From Pseudomonadota bacterium (GTDB lineage: Bacteria; Pseudomonadota; Gammaproteobacteria; Steroidobacterales; Steroidobacteraceae): a DNA stretch of 45,944 bases. Every line of letters starts with the position of its first letter. Positions within the stretch are counted from its first letter, which is position 1. Shown in pieces: positions 8,074 to 18,726 of the stretch. The DNA lies in assembly GCA_025355105.1 (NCBI GenBank), contig JANYAE010000019.1, positions 1-45,944 of the forward strand. Reading direction: 5' to 3'. The translations under genes were made by a program, and so were the position numbers. The notes under the pieces were generated by a model that was not told the origin of the DNA, did not search any database, and saw nothing but the letters and a program-made list of their open reading frames with translations.

Positions 8074-8697
8074 TTATTCCTGCGCCTCGAGGTAGGCCGC
8101 GACCGCGCGCATCTCCTCGACCTTGAGCCCCTGCGCGACCCCGTGCATAACCGCGACGTTGCGCATGTTGTTCTGGAACGAGGCGAGCTGCTTCATCACG
8201 TACTGGGCGTGCTGGCCGGCGAGGCGCGGAAAATCGCCCATGCCGTGCGCGTCCGGGCCGTGGCAGGCCGCACAAGCCGGCACACCGACCGACTCGACGC
8301 CTTTCTCGTAGATTTGCCGGCCCTTGGCCACGAGCGCCGTCTCGCCGGCCCGGCCACGGCCGGCCTTCTGCGCGGCGTAATACTGCGCCAGCGCGTCGAT
8401 CGTGCCGTCCTCAAGCGTCGCCGACATGCCCCACATGTAGCCGATCGCGTCGGCATCGCCACGCGTCTGGTTGCGGAACGCCTTCAGCTGCGCAGCGACG
8501 TAGTTGGCGTTCTGCCCGGCGAGCAGCGGGTACTTTGGCTGCTGGCTCACGCCGGTCGGGCCGTGGCAGGTGCCGCAGGTTCCGACCGCGACGTGAACCG
8601 CGTGCTCGTGAGTAGCCTGATCGACGTCGTCGGCGTGGACGACGCCGATTCCGAGCGCGCAGAGCAGCCCGAGGGCCAGAAGGATTGGGTGTCTCAT
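8074..8697 (-). CDS. Dihaem cytochrome c4
   Basis: A periplasmic electron carrier of 207 residues with a signal peptide (cleavage after VVHA) and two c-type haem sites, CGTCH (41-45) and CAACH (142-146). Each is followed by the repeat typical of class I two-domain cytochrome c4: KYPLLAGQNANYVAAQLKAF in domain one and FPRLAGQHAQYVMKQLASF in domain two. Candidate Met axial ligands lie in GYMWGM and in VAVMHGV. The ATG at 8697 is preceded by GAGGAG. Only 26 bases separate it from the upstream cytochrome-porin gene, so the two are one operon. Cytochrome c4 commonly passes electrons to terminal oxidases; here it is well placed to take electrons from the outer-membrane cytochrome. Confidence 0.93.
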   Translation of the reverse strand: MRHPILLALGLLCALGIGVVHADDVDQATHEHAVHVAVGTCGTCHGPTGVSQQPKYPLLAGQNANYVAAQLKAFRNQTRGDADAIGYMWGMSATLEDGTIDALAQYYAAQKAGRGRAGETALVAKGRQIYEKGVESVGVPACAACHGPDAHGMGDFPRLAGQHAQYVMKQLASFQNNMRNVAVMHGVAQGLKVEEMRAVAAYLEAQE

Positions 8698-8723
8698 ATC
8701 ATCACTCCTCGAGGTCACGCGGC

Positions 8724-10091
8724 TCAATACGACAGCCAGGCAAGAATGTAGAGCGTGTTGTTGTCGCTCGCCTTGCGCCCGGTGCCGTCGCCAAGGATGT
8801 CGTTGCTCAGCCCGCCGACCTTGCTGTAGGCGGTGTACTGGACTGAGAACTTGGTGTTGAGCCAAGGCATGTAGTTGAGCTCGGCGACCCAGCCCTTGGT
8901 GTCCGGCGAGTTCGGCGCGCTCACGGCATCGGTGCTGCCAGTGGTGGAGAAGTAGCCGAGCGTCGCACCGACCTTGCGTTTGTAGTAGTAGGTGGCGAAG
9001 CCGCGCAGCGTCGTCAGGTCGTTCGACAGGTTGCCGATGCCGGCGTCGGCGGCGACTTGTGCGGCGTAGGTGGCGTTCAGCGTCTGCTTCTCGTGGATGC
9101 GCGTCGCGGTGACGCTGAAGAGGTGCGTGTCACCCAGGTACTGGTATTGCACGTCCTCGGCGACATCCTGGAAGTCGTCGGTCGGACCGGCGAGCGCCTG
9201 GCCAGCGCCCGGGAAGAACTTGAAGCTGGCACCATAGAGTCCGCCCTCGATCGAGTGTCGGCCCCAGTTGTGCTCATAGGCGAGGCGCCAGTACGGTGCG
9301 CTGCCGGAGAGCACGCCGGCTGCAGTGCTGTCGAGCGGCAGGGTGCGCTGCTGGGCGGACCGGTACAGCCCGACCTCGCCATACAGCGACTCGTTCCAGA
9401 ACACGTAGCCGGTGAGACCCGCGACGTTGGTGCCGAGCGCACCGTCGATCTGCGTGCCGTATGGGATGCCCGGCGCGCTGTTCGAGCCCGCGTACGGGAA
9501 GCCGAACGCCGGCGTCGAGTTCCACAGGTCCTGGACGGTCGGGTTGTTATTGAGCGAGACGCCGTATATCAGGCTCTGGTCGCCTGGCAGCGTCTTGAGG
9601 TCGGCGAAGCGGATGTCCGTGTTGTCGATCTGGATTCCGCCGCTGTCGTTGGAGTAGGTCAGCTGGATGAACGCGCCGCCGTGGGGCGCGATCTTGCCAG
9701 CGTAGAACAGGCTGAGCTGCTGCGGGAACGCGACCGAGCCGTTCTGCTGGGAGGCGCCGGCGACCGCCGGGTCCGGCATCGGCTTGGCGAGTTGCGTGTC
9801 CGAGAGCTGCACCATGATCGACAGCGGCGGCAGGCTGGCGAGCGACAGGATTTCTTCCTTCTGGGCCGTCACGCCGCGGACCTGTTTCAGGTTGTCCAGG
9901 ATGTAGCCGTTGGCCTTGAACACCCGTCCGAAGTGGGTGAGCTCAGGCCAGACGGTGTGGCAGGCCTCGCAGGCCATACCGGTCTGGCGGGCGAAGCTCG
10001 GCACCGCGTGCGCGGCCGGAGCGGCAAGCAGCACCAGGACCGGGGCCAGAAATCGGGCTGCGACGGCAACCCTCGTGCGATGGCAGTTCAT
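8724..10091 (-). CDS. Cyc2-like outer-membrane monohaem cytochrome-porin fusion
   Basis: A 455-residue protein in which a short cytochrome domain precedes a porin. The signal peptide is cleaved after AHA (residue 29). Directly after it comes VPSFARQTGMACEACHTVWP with one haem site, CEACH (41-45), then the conserved FGRVFKANGYIL. From about residue 85 to the end the sequence alternates polar and aromatic residues in beta-strand fashion and ends LYILAWLSY with a terminal aromatic residue, as in outer-membrane barrels. This layout (signal, PxFARQTGxxCxxCH, roughly 400-residue barrel) is that of the Cyc2 family, whose best-studied member oxidises Fe(II) at the cell surface; many relatives have no proven substrate. 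The ATG at 10091 has GGAG upstream. It is followed at once by cytochrome c4. Confidence 0.75.
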   Translation of the reverse strand: MNCHRTRVAVAARFLAPVLVLLAAPAAHAVPSFARQTGMACEACHTVWPELTHFGRVFKANGYILDNLKQVRGVTAQKEEILSLASLPPLSIMVQLSDTQLAKPMPDPAVAGASQQNGSVAFPQQLSLFYAGKIAPHGGAFIQLTYSNDSGGIQIDNTDIRFADLKTLPGDQSLIYGVSLNNNPTVQDLWNSTPAFGFPYAGSNSAPGIPYGTQIDGALGTNVAGLTGYVFWNESLYGEVGLYRSAQQRTLPLDSTAAGVLSGSAPYWRLAYEHNWGRHSIEGGLYGASFKFFPGAGQALAGPTDDFQDVAEDVQYQYLGDTHLFSVTATRIHEKQTLNATYAAQVAADAGIGNLSNDLTTLRGFATYYYKRKVGATLGYFSTTGSTDAVSAPNSPDTKGWVAELNYMPWLNTKFSVQYTAYSKVGGLSNDILGDGTGRKASDNNTLYILAWLSY

Positions 10092-10192
10092 TCGTCTCCG
10101 CTCCTGTAAGTTGAACCCTGGTTTGGGAGCGGTGCCAAGGTACCCAGACAGAAGGGAGATACAAAGCTCGGCCAATACTTAGTTTTTCGTGG

Positions 10193-10216
10193 CTTCTGAC
10201 CTGACGAACTTCTGAC
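10193..10216. promoter_or_regulatory. Direct repeat in the divergent cyc2-like/ygiQ promoter region
   Basis: The eight-base word CTTCTGAC occurs twice in the same orientation, at 10193-10200 and 10209-10216, separated by exactly eight bases (CTGACGAA, itself containing CTGAC). It lies in the 231-bp region between the divergent cytochrome operon and ygiQ, which is where a regulator would bind. The regulator is unknown. Confidence 0.3.
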
Positions 10217-10322
10217 AGCGTGGAAATGTGCGGCTTGCGTGGCTTCCCGCAACGCCGCCGGCGCTGGCGTTTGCCGTGCGCGCGGACAGGCGGCCGATCC
10301 GGGGATCGGCGACAATAGGTAG

Positions 10323-12490
<2,168 letters not shown>

Positions 12491-12494
<4 letters not shown>

Positions 12495-12667
12495 GCGGCC
12501 CGGCACCTGTGCACGAGCCCCGTCCGGGGCTCTTCGACCCGCTGCTCGCGCGCTTTCAGCTCTCCGGCCGCGAGCGGCTGATCGGCCGGATCCTCGTCTG
12601 GCTGGTGCGGTTGCCGGGCGCAGTCCGCCTGCTGACGCTCTGGCACGAGCGCCGCAGCCGCGACTGA
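12491..12667 (+). CDS. Possible small basic protein overlapping the ygiQ stop
   Basis: A 58-residue frame starting at a TTG that overlaps the ygiQ stop (TTGA). The product has a moderately hydrophobic, arginine-bracketed helix, [22 protein letters not shown], which could be a short membrane or amphipathic segment. There is no clear Shine-Dalgarno sequence and no recognised family. Chance open frames are common at this GC, so it rests on the stop-start overlap alone. Confidence 0.25.
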
Positions 12668-12752
12668 GGCGCGAACGCCCCGCATCCGGCGCTTGCCCCG
12701 GGCCGGCAGGCGCCAGTAGATTGTGCACCGCAAACAACGAGGCCCTGGCTCC

Positions 12753-15266
12753 ATGACGCGTCCGAAGTCCCCGCCCGCGACCGCCGACCGCCGCTGGATC
12801 GTCCACAAGTTCGGCGGCTCCTCGGTGGCCGACGCCGAGTGCATCGCGCGGGTCGCCGGCATCATCGAAGCGGACCCCCACCCGCGGCGGGCGGTGGTGC
12901 TGTCCGCCTGCAAGGGCGTCACCGACAGCCTGCTCGAGCTGGTGGCGCTGGCCGAGGCCCAGGATGCCACCTACCTGCAGCGGCTGTCGGCGCTGCGCAC
13001 GCGCCACACCGCCATCGCCAACACGCTCTTGCCGCGCGCCCAGGCGGCGAACCCGTTCATCGCCCAGCTGGAGGCCGACTGCACCGACATCGCCGGCATC
13101 CTGCACACCGTGAGCCTGATCCGTTCCGCGGCCCGCAACATCCGCGACCTGGTGGCCGGCTACGGCGAGATCTGGTCGACGCGGCTGTTCGCGGCGCTGC
13201 TCGCGGAGCGCTCGTCGACGCCGCCGCCGGTGCGCTGGCTCGACGCGCGCAAGGCGGTGGTGGTGGAGTGGGGCCCGCTCGGCCCCGCGGTGCAGTGGCC
13301 TGAGTCGCAGGCGGCGCTCGATGCGCTGGTGCCGGCCGACTTCGGTGGCACGCTGGTCATCACCGGCTTCGTCGCCGCCGAGAAGAGCGGCGTGCAGACC
13401 ACGCTCGGCCGCAACGGCAGCGACTTCTCGGCCTCGATCTTCGGCGCGCTGCTCGATGCGCGCGGGATCGTCATCTGGACCGACGTCGACGGCGTGCTGT
13501 CAGCGGACCCGCGGCGCGTGCCGGACGCCAAGGTCATCGACTCGCTGTCCTACAGCGAGGCCATGGAGCTCGCCTACTTCGGCGCCAAGGTGATCCACCC
13601 GCAGACGATGGCACCGGCCGTGTCGCGCGAGATCCCGATCTGGATCAAGAACACCTTCGCCGCCGACAAGCCCGGCACCCTGATCTGCGCCCGGCCGAAC
13701 TCCAGTCACAAGGTCAAGGGCATCACGACCATCGACGCGGTCGCGCTGGTCAACCTCGAGGGGGCCGGCATGATCGGCGTGCCGGGCACGGCGCAGCGCC
13801 TGTTCGGCGCCCTCAACGAGGCCGGCATCTCCGTGATCCTGATCTCGCAGGGCTCCAGCGAGCACTCGATCTGCTGCGCGGTGCCGGACCGCGAGGCCGC
13901 CGCCGCCGAGGGCGTCGTGCGCCGCGCCTTCGCGATCGAGCTGCGCGAAGGCCAGATCCAGCGCGTCGAGGTCAGCAAGGACTGCGCGATCCTGGCGGTG
14001 GTGGGCGACGGCATGGCCGGCAGCCACGGCGTGGCCGCCAAGGTGTTCGGCACGCTCGCCGACGCCGCGGTCAACGTCCGCGCGATCGCGCAGGGTGCCT
14101 CGGAGCGCAACATCTCGGTGGTCATCGAGGCCAAGCACTCGACGCGGGCGTTGCGGGCGGTGCACGCGGGCTTCTACCTGTCGCCGCACACGATCTCGGT
14201 CGGCCTGATCGGCCGCGGCCACGTCGGCGCGGCGCTGCTCGGCCAGATCGCCTCGCAGCTCGAGCGGCTGCGTCGCGACGCGCGCCTCGACCTGCGGGTG
14301 CGCGGCATCCTCGCCTCGCGCGACATGCTGCTGGCCGACGGCGAGATCGACCCCGGCGCCTGGCGCGAGGCCTTCAAGGCCGGCGCCAAGCCTGCCGACC
14401 TCGCCGCGTTCACGCGCCACGTGCACGCCGAGCACCTGCCGCACGCCGTGATCATCGACTGCTCGGCCAACGCCGAAGTCGCGCGCCACTACCACGGCTG
14501 GCTCGCCAACGGCATCCACGTCGTGACCCCGAACAAGAAGGCCAACAGCGGCCCGCTCGACTACTACGAGTCGCTCAAGGAGGCGCGCCGCGTCGGCGGC
14601 ACGCACTATCTCTACGAGGCGACGGTCGGCGCCGGCCTGCCGGTGGTGCAGACGCTCTACGACCTGCGCCAGACCGGCGACGAGATCCGCTCGATCGAGG
14701 GCATCTTCTCCGGGACGCTCGCCTACCTGTTCAACGTCTACGACGGCGCGCAGCCGTTCTCGGCGATCGTGCGCGCCGCGAAGCAGAAGGGCTACACCGA
14801 GCCCGACCCGCGCGACGACTTGTCGGGCACCGACGTCGCGCGCAAGCTGATCATCCTGGCGCGCGAGATCGACCTCAAGCTCGAGCTCGGCGACGTGGCG
14901 GTCGAGAGCCTGGTGCCGCCGCCGCTCACCGACTGCAGCGCCGAGGAGTTCTTGGCGCGGCTCCCCGAGTTCGACGCCACCATCGCCGCGCGCCACGCCG
15001 AGGCGAGCGCGGCCGGCGCGGTGCTGCGCTACGTCGGTCGGCTGGACGCGGCCGCGGGCCGCGCCACGGTCGGCCTGATGCGCCTCGAGCGCAGCCACCC
15101 ATTCGCCAACATCGCGCTGACCGACAACGTGGTGCGCTTCGAGACCCGCCGCTACTGCGACAACCCGCTGATCGTGCAGGGGCCGGGCGCGGGCCCGGAG
15201 GTCACGGCCGGCGGCGTGTTCGGCGACCTGTTGCGCTTGTGCGCCTATCTCGGCGCCAAGATCTGA
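12753..15266 (+). CDS. thrA: Bifunctional aspartate kinase / homoserine dehydrogenase I
   Basis: An 837-residue fusion that phosphorylates aspartate and later reduces aspartate semialdehyde to homoserine for threonine (and methionine) synthesis. The kinase domain begins [10 protein letters not shown] (18-27) and contains the [17 protein letters not shown] substrate loop. Paired ACT-type regulatory segments follow ([26 protein letters not shown] and [26 protein letters not shown]), where threonine feedback acts in the family. The dehydrogenase domain starts with the NADP motif [13 protein letters not shown] (about 482-494) and includes [10 protein letters not shown] and the C-terminal [20 protein letters not shown]. 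Length is close to E. coli ThrA (820). The ATG at 12753 has GAGG ten bases upstream. No thr-type leader peptide or attenuator is seen before it. First gene of thrABC. Confidence 0.96.
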   Translation: MTRPKSPPATADRRWIVHKFGGSSVADAECIARVAGIIEADPHPRRAVVLSACKGVTDSLLELVALAEAQDATYLQRLSALRTRHTAIANTLLPRAQAANPFIAQLEADCTDIAGILHTVSLIRSAARNIRDLVAGYGEIWSTRLFAALLAERSSTPPPVRWLDARKAVVVEWGPLGPAVQWPESQAALDALVPADFGGTLVITGFVAAEKSGVQTTLGRNGSDFSASIFGALLDARGIVIWTDVDGVLSADPRRVPDAKVIDSLSYSEAMELAYFGAKVIHPQTMAPAVSREIPIWIKNTFAADKPGTLICARPNSSHKVKGITTIDAVALVNLEGAGMIGVPGTAQRLFGALNEAGISVILISQGSSEHSICCAVPDREAAAAEGVVRRAFAIELREGQIQRVEVSKDCAILAVVGDGMAGSHGVAAKVFGTLADAAVNVRAIAQGASERNISVVIEAKHSTRALRAVHAGFYLSPHTISVGLIGRGHVGAALLGQIASQLERLRRDARLDLRVRGILASRDMLLADGEIDPGAWREAFKAGAKPADLAAFTRHVHAEHLPHAVIIDCSANAEVARHYHGWLANGIHVVTPNKKANSGPLDYYESLKEARRVGGTHYLYEATVGAGLPVVQTLYDLRQTGDEIRSIEGIFSGTLAYLFNVYDGAQPFSAIVRAAKQKGYTEPDPRDDLSGTDVARKLIILAREIDLKLELGDVAVESLVPPPLTDCSAEEFLARLPEFDATIAARHAEASAAGAVLRYVGRLDAAAGRATVGLMRLERSHPFANIALTDNVVRFETRRYCDNPLIVQGPGAGPEVTAGGVFGDLLRLCAYLGAKI

Positions 15267-15289
15267 AGCTCACCGCGGGAGTAGACAGC

Positions 15290-16219
15290 TTGCGTAACAG
15301 CGCCACTGCGTTCGCACCGGCCACGGTCGGCAACGTCGGCATCGGCTTCGACATCCTCGGCCACACGGTCGAGGCGATCGGTGACCGCGTGCAGGTCACG
15401 CGCACCGCGACGCCCGGCGTCACGATCAAGGCGATCACCGGCGTCGCGACCGAGCTGCCGCTCGAGACCGCGCGCAACACCGCCGGCCAGGCGCTCAAGA
15501 GCCTCGCCGAGGCCCAGCGGCTGGACTTCGGCTTCGAGATGACGATCGACAAGGGCATCCCGCTCGGCAGCGGACTCGGCGGCTCGGCTGCCTCGGCGGT
15601 CGCGGCGGTGGTCGCCGGCAACGCGCTGCTGGCGACGCCGCTCAGCAAGCTCGAGCTGCTCAAGTTCGCGATGCAGGGCGAGGCGGTGGCCTCGGGCTCG
15701 GTGCACGTCGACAACATCGCGCCGAGCCTGTTCGGCGGGCTGGTGCTGACGGTCGGCATCGATCATCCGCGGACCAAGCAGATTCCGGTGCCGCCCGGGA
15801 TCCGCGCCGTACTCGTGCACCCGCACATGTTTCTTTCGACCAAGGAGGCGCGGCGCATCCTGTCGAAGTCGGTGGCGCTGTCGGACCTCGTCTGGCAGTG
15901 CGCGAACCTCGCCGGCTTCATCTCGGCCTGCTACACCAACGACCTCGACATGATCCGCGATGCCTTCGAGGACGTGATTGTCGAGCCGCAGCGCCAGGCG
16001 CTGATTCCGGGCTTCAAGGCGGTCAAGCAGGCGGCGATGCAGAACGGCGCGCTCGGTTGCTCGATCTCCGGCGCCGGCCCGACTACCTTCGCCTGGTGCC
16101 TGGCCGCCGATGCCGAGCGGATTCAGGCGGCGATGGTCAGCGCGTTCGGCGCGCACGGGCTCGAGTCCGACCACTGGATCTCGGCCATCGAAGCGACCGG
16201 CGCGCGGGTGATCGACTGA
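15290..16219 (+). CDS. thrB: Homoserine kinase
   Basis: A 309-residue GHMP-family kinase that converts homoserine to O-phosphohomoserine. It shows the N-terminal FAPATVGNVGIGFDILG, the phosphate-binding loop GIPLGSGLGGSAASAVAA (about 88-105) and the C-terminal GALGCSISGAGPTTFAW motif. The length equals E. coli ThrB (310). A TTG start at 15290 is chosen because GGGAG (15277-15281) lies eight bases upstream and the product then begins MRNSATAFAPA, as expected for the family. It is 23 bases after thrA, and its stop overlaps the thrC ATG (TGATG), so translational coupling is likely. Confidence 0.94.
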   Translation: MRNSATAFAPATVGNVGIGFDILGHTVEAIGDRVQVTRTATPGVTIKAITGVATELPLETARNTAGQALKSLAEAQRLDFGFEMTIDKGIPLGSGLGGSAASAVAAVVAGNALLATPLSKLELLKFAMQGEAVASGSVHVDNIAPSLFGGLVLTVGIDHPRTKQIPVPPGIRAVLVHPHMFLSTKEARRILSKSVALSDLVWQCANLAGFISACYTNDLDMIRDAFEDVIVEPQRQALIPGFKAVKQAAMQNGALGCSISGAGPTTFAWCLAADAERIQAAMVSAFGAHGLESDHWISAIEATGARVID

Positions 16220-17514
16220 TGCGTTTCGTCTCCACACGTGACGCCGGCCACTCGGCGACGCTGTCCGCGGCGTTGAAGCGCGGGATCGCTGCGGACGGCG
16301 GCCTATACGTTCCCGAGCGCTTCCCGGCCGCCAGCGCCGCCGACTTCGGCAGCGCCGCCGAGCTCGCCGCCGTGGCGCCGCGCTTCCTCGCGCCGTTCTT
16401 CGCGGGTGACGCGCTGGCGCCCGAACTCGCCGCGATCGTCGCCGAAGCCTTCGATTTCCCGGTGCCGCTCGTGCCGCTGGCCACGGCCGGCGACGCCGCG
16501 GTGCTCGAGCTGTTCCACGGGCCGACCGCGGCCTTCAAGGACTTCGGCGCCCGCTTCCTGGCCGCCTGCATGGGGCGGCTGCACGGCGACGCGGCGCGCA
16601 CGCTGACGATCCTGGTAGCGACCTCCGGCGACACCGGCGGCGCGGTGGCCGCGGCGTTCCACGGCCGCCCGGGCATCGAGGTCGTGGTGCTGTTCCCGCG
16701 CGGCCTGGTCTCGCCGCGCCAGGAGCTGCAGCTCACCTGCTGGGGCGGCAACGTCAAGTCGCTGTCGGTGGCCGGCACCTTCGACGACTGTCAGCGGCTC
16801 GTGAAGGCGGCGTTCGCCGATCCGGCGCTCGCGGCGCGCCGCGAGCTGTCCTCCGCCAACAGCATCAACGTCGGCCGGCTGCTGCCGCAGGCCTGCTACT
16901 ACGTGCAGGCGAGCCTCGCGACCTGGCGCCGCACCGGCCAGCCGACGAATTTCATCGTGCCCTCCGGCAACCTCGGCAACGCGCTGGCCTGCGTCTGGGC
17001 CAAGCGCGTCGGCCTGCCGATCGGCGACATCGTGCTGGCCTTCAATGCCAACCGCAGCGTGCCGGACTACCTCGAGAGCGGCGAGTGGCAGCCACGGCCG
17101 TCGGTCGCGACCCTAGCCTCGGCCATGGACGTCGGCAATCCGAGCAACATGGAGCGGCTGCGGCATCTGTATCCGGACTGGCGCGCGCTCGGCGCGGCGC
17201 TGAGCGCGGTGACCGTCAGCGACGCCGAGATCCGCGCCCGCATCGCGGCCGACCGGGCGCGGCTCGGCCAGACCTGGTGCCCGCACACCGCGATCGCCGC
17301 CGAGGCCTATGCGCGCCTCGACCCGGCGCGCCGCGCCGCGGGTCCCTGGGTGCTGGTCGCGACCGCGCACCCGGCGAAGTTTCCGGAGACCGTCGAGCCG
17401 CTGATCGGCGCGACGCTGCCGGTGCCGCCCGCGCTGGCGCGACTGCTGACGCTGCCGCGCCACGCCACCGAAATTGCCGCCACGCTCGATGCGCTCGCGG
17501 CCGTGCTGAGGTGA
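16219..17514 (+). CDS. thrC: Threonine synthase
   Basis: A 431-residue PLP enzyme for the last step of threonine synthesis, O-phosphohomoserine to threonine. The PLP lysine is K107 in HGPTAAFKDFGARF. Further signatures are LVATSGDTGGAVAAAF (phosphate-binding), SSANSINVGRLLPQ and PSGNLGNALACVWAKR. The N-terminus MRFVSTRD...FSAAL-type sequence places it in the E. coli-like group, and its length matches (428). Its start overlaps the thrB stop. Its own stop overlaps the start of the NERD-domain gene (GTGA), so the operon extends past the pathway genes. Confidence 0.95.
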   Translation: MRFVSTRDAGHSATLSAALKRGIAADGGLYVPERFPAASAADFGSAAELAAVAPRFLAPFFAGDALAPELAAIVAEAFDFPVPLVPLATAGDAAVLELFHGPTAAFKDFGARFLAACMGRLHGDAARTLTILVATSGDTGGAVAAAFHGRPGIEVVVLFPRGLVSPRQELQLTCWGGNVKSLSVAGTFDDCQRLVKAAFADPALAARRELSSANSINVGRLLPQACYYVQASLATWRRTGQPTNFIVPSGNLGNALACVWAKRVGLPIGDIVLAFNANRSVPDYLESGEWQPRPSVATLASAMDVGNPSNMERLRHLYPDWRALGAALSAVTVSDAEIRARIAADRARLGQTWCPHTAIAAEAYARLDPARRAAGPWVLVATAHPAKFPETVEPLIGATLPVPPALARLLTLPRHATEIAATLDALAAVLR

Positions 17515-18104
17515 CGCTCGCCGACCTACCGCTCGAACTCATGCTGGCGGTGGCCGGCGCCGTGTGCGTGCTCGCCGCCGGCGCCGGCGGCCTCTGGGCG
17601 CTGCGCCGGCACCGCGCGCGCCGCGCGCTGCTCGACCGGATCGAGTCGGTCGCCGCCGAGTACCTGCAGGACGTGGTGCTGCCGGACGGCGCCGGCGGCT
17701 GGTTCCACGTCGACTTCCTGCTGCTGACCGGCATGGGACTCGTGGTCGTGGACCTGCGCGACGTGCCGGGGCTCATCTTCGGCAGCGAGCAGATGACCGA
17801 GTGGACGGTCATGCAGAAGAGCCGCCGCTTCACGTTCCCGAACCCGCTCGGGCCGCTCTACGACCGCATGGCGGTGGTGCGTGCGCTGGTCGGCGAGAGC
17901 GTGCCGGTTGACGGCCGGGTGGTGTTCACCGATCGCGGCTCCTTCCCCAAGGGCCATCCGAAACCGGTCACCCGGCTCGCCTCGCTCGCGACCGAGATCC
18001 CGCCGCTCGGAGTCGCCGGCCGCGAGGAGCTGCTGGCCCGACTGCGGCCGGCCTGGGAGCAGGTCAAGGCAGCGGCGAGCCCGAGCCCGCTCAAGCGCCG
18101 CTGA
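17511..18104 (+). CDS. NERD-domain membrane protein with altered active site
   Basis: A 197-residue protein with one N-terminal transmembrane segment (about 8-28) and a nuclease-related (NERD) domain. The region GWFHVDFLLLTGMGLVVVDLRDVPGLIFGSE (about 64-94) follows the NERD pattern of an Asp strand, a Gly turn and then the strand that normally carries Glu-x-Lys. Here that position reads D-L-R, so the catalytic pair of the restriction-endonuclease fold may be lost. It continues with W-x-M-Q and the typical NPLGPLYDRMAVVRALV helix. It is read from a GTG that overlaps the thrC stop (GTGA). The role is unknown; the membrane anchor and coupling to thrC are visible, the rest is family inference. 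Confidence 0.7.
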   Translation: MTLADLPLELMLAVAGAVCVLAAGAGGLWALRRHRARRALLDRIESVAAEYLQDVVLPDGAGGWFHVDFLLLTGMGLVVVDLRDVPGLIFGSEQMTEWTVMQKSRRFTFPNPLGPLYDRMAVVRALVGESVPVDGRVVFTDRGSFPKGHPKPVTRLASLATEIPPLGVAGREELLARLRPAWEQVKAAASPSPLKRR

Positions 18105-18133
18105 GCGGGCGCGGCAGCGCCTGAGGTGATGCG

Positions 18134-18415
18134 ATGGCCGAGACGACCACGATCCGCCTGCCGCCGCCGCTGCGCGCGCGCCTCGCTGCGCTCGCCAAGC
18201 AGACCGAGCGCTCGGCGCACAGCCTGATCATCGAGGCGATCGAGCGTTACGCCGACTACGAGGAGGAGCTGCGTCGGCTGGTGCGCGAGGCGCTGGCGGC
18301 CGACGCGGCGGTCGACAAGCTCGGTGAGGTCTACCGGCCGGAGGACGTCAATGCCTGGCTGGAGCGGCTCGCGGCCGGCGCCAGCGTCACGCGGCCGAGC
18401 GCATGGCGCAGGTAG
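18134..18415 (+). CDS. Ribbon-helix-helix antitoxin
   Basis: A 93-residue protein whose N-terminus, TTTIRLPPPLRARLAALAKQTERSAHSLIIEAIERYADYEEE, is a textbook ribbon-helix-helix DNA-binding domain: a short beta strand TIRLP followed by two helices. The C-terminal half, acidic then Trp/Arg-containing, would wrap the toxin. It overlaps the downstream ParE-like gene by 13 bases, the usual antitoxin-toxin order. GAGGTG just upstream of the ATG is a good ribosome site. By analogy the dimer would neutralise the toxin and repress its own promoter. It lies 29 bases after the NERD gene, so thr-operon read-through could reach it. Confidence 0.85.
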   Translation: MAETTTIRLPPPLRARLAALAKQTERSAHSLIIEAIERYADYEEELRRLVREALAADAAVDKLGEVYRPEDVNAWLERLAAGASVTRPSAWRR

Positions 18416-18696
18416 TCTGCGCGGCGCGCTGGCTCGACGCGCTCGAGCAGGCCGTGACCGCGCTACGTGCCGACGACGCGCCGGCGGCGCCGCGGGCAGC
18501 GGCCGCGATCCGCTCGGCGCTCGCGGCGCTCGGCGCGCATCCGCTCGTCGGGCGCCGCCTGCAGGGCGAGCTGCGCGAACTCGTCATCTCCTACGGCGCG
18601 ACCGGCTTCGTGGCGCTGTACCGCTTCCTGCCGGCGCGCGACGAGGTGCGCCTGCTGACGATCTGCCGGCAGCGCGCGCTCGGCTACCGCCCGTAG
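18403..18696 (+). CDS. RelE/ParE-family toxin
   Basis: A 97-residue protein with the small ParE/RelE fold: an N-terminal long helix pair (ARWLDALEQAVTALR), then the core strands HPLVGRRLQGELRELVISYGATGFVALYRFLPARDEVRLLTICRQRALGY. The pattern of L-x-G-x-L-R-E-L strand, Y-x-G-x-x-G-F and the terminal strand with I-x-x-x-R matches ParE-type proteins, which poison DNA gyrase; RelE-type mRNA cleavage is the alternative. The ATG at 18403 lies inside the antitoxin gene. It converges on the M20 peptidase with 30 bases between. Confidence 0.8.
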   Translation: MAQVVCAARWLDALEQAVTALRADDAPAAPRAAAAIRSALAALGAHPLVGRRLQGELRELVISYGATGFVALYRFLPARDEVRLLTICRQRALGYRP

Positions 18697-18726
18697 GCCG
18701 GCGCCGCCGCTCGGCGCGCGCTGGCG

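Noticed and set aside
12668..12752. Threonine attenuator or leader peptide before thrA
   Set aside because: No run of Thr/Ile codons, no terminator hairpin with T tract, and no short ORF with a ribosome site.
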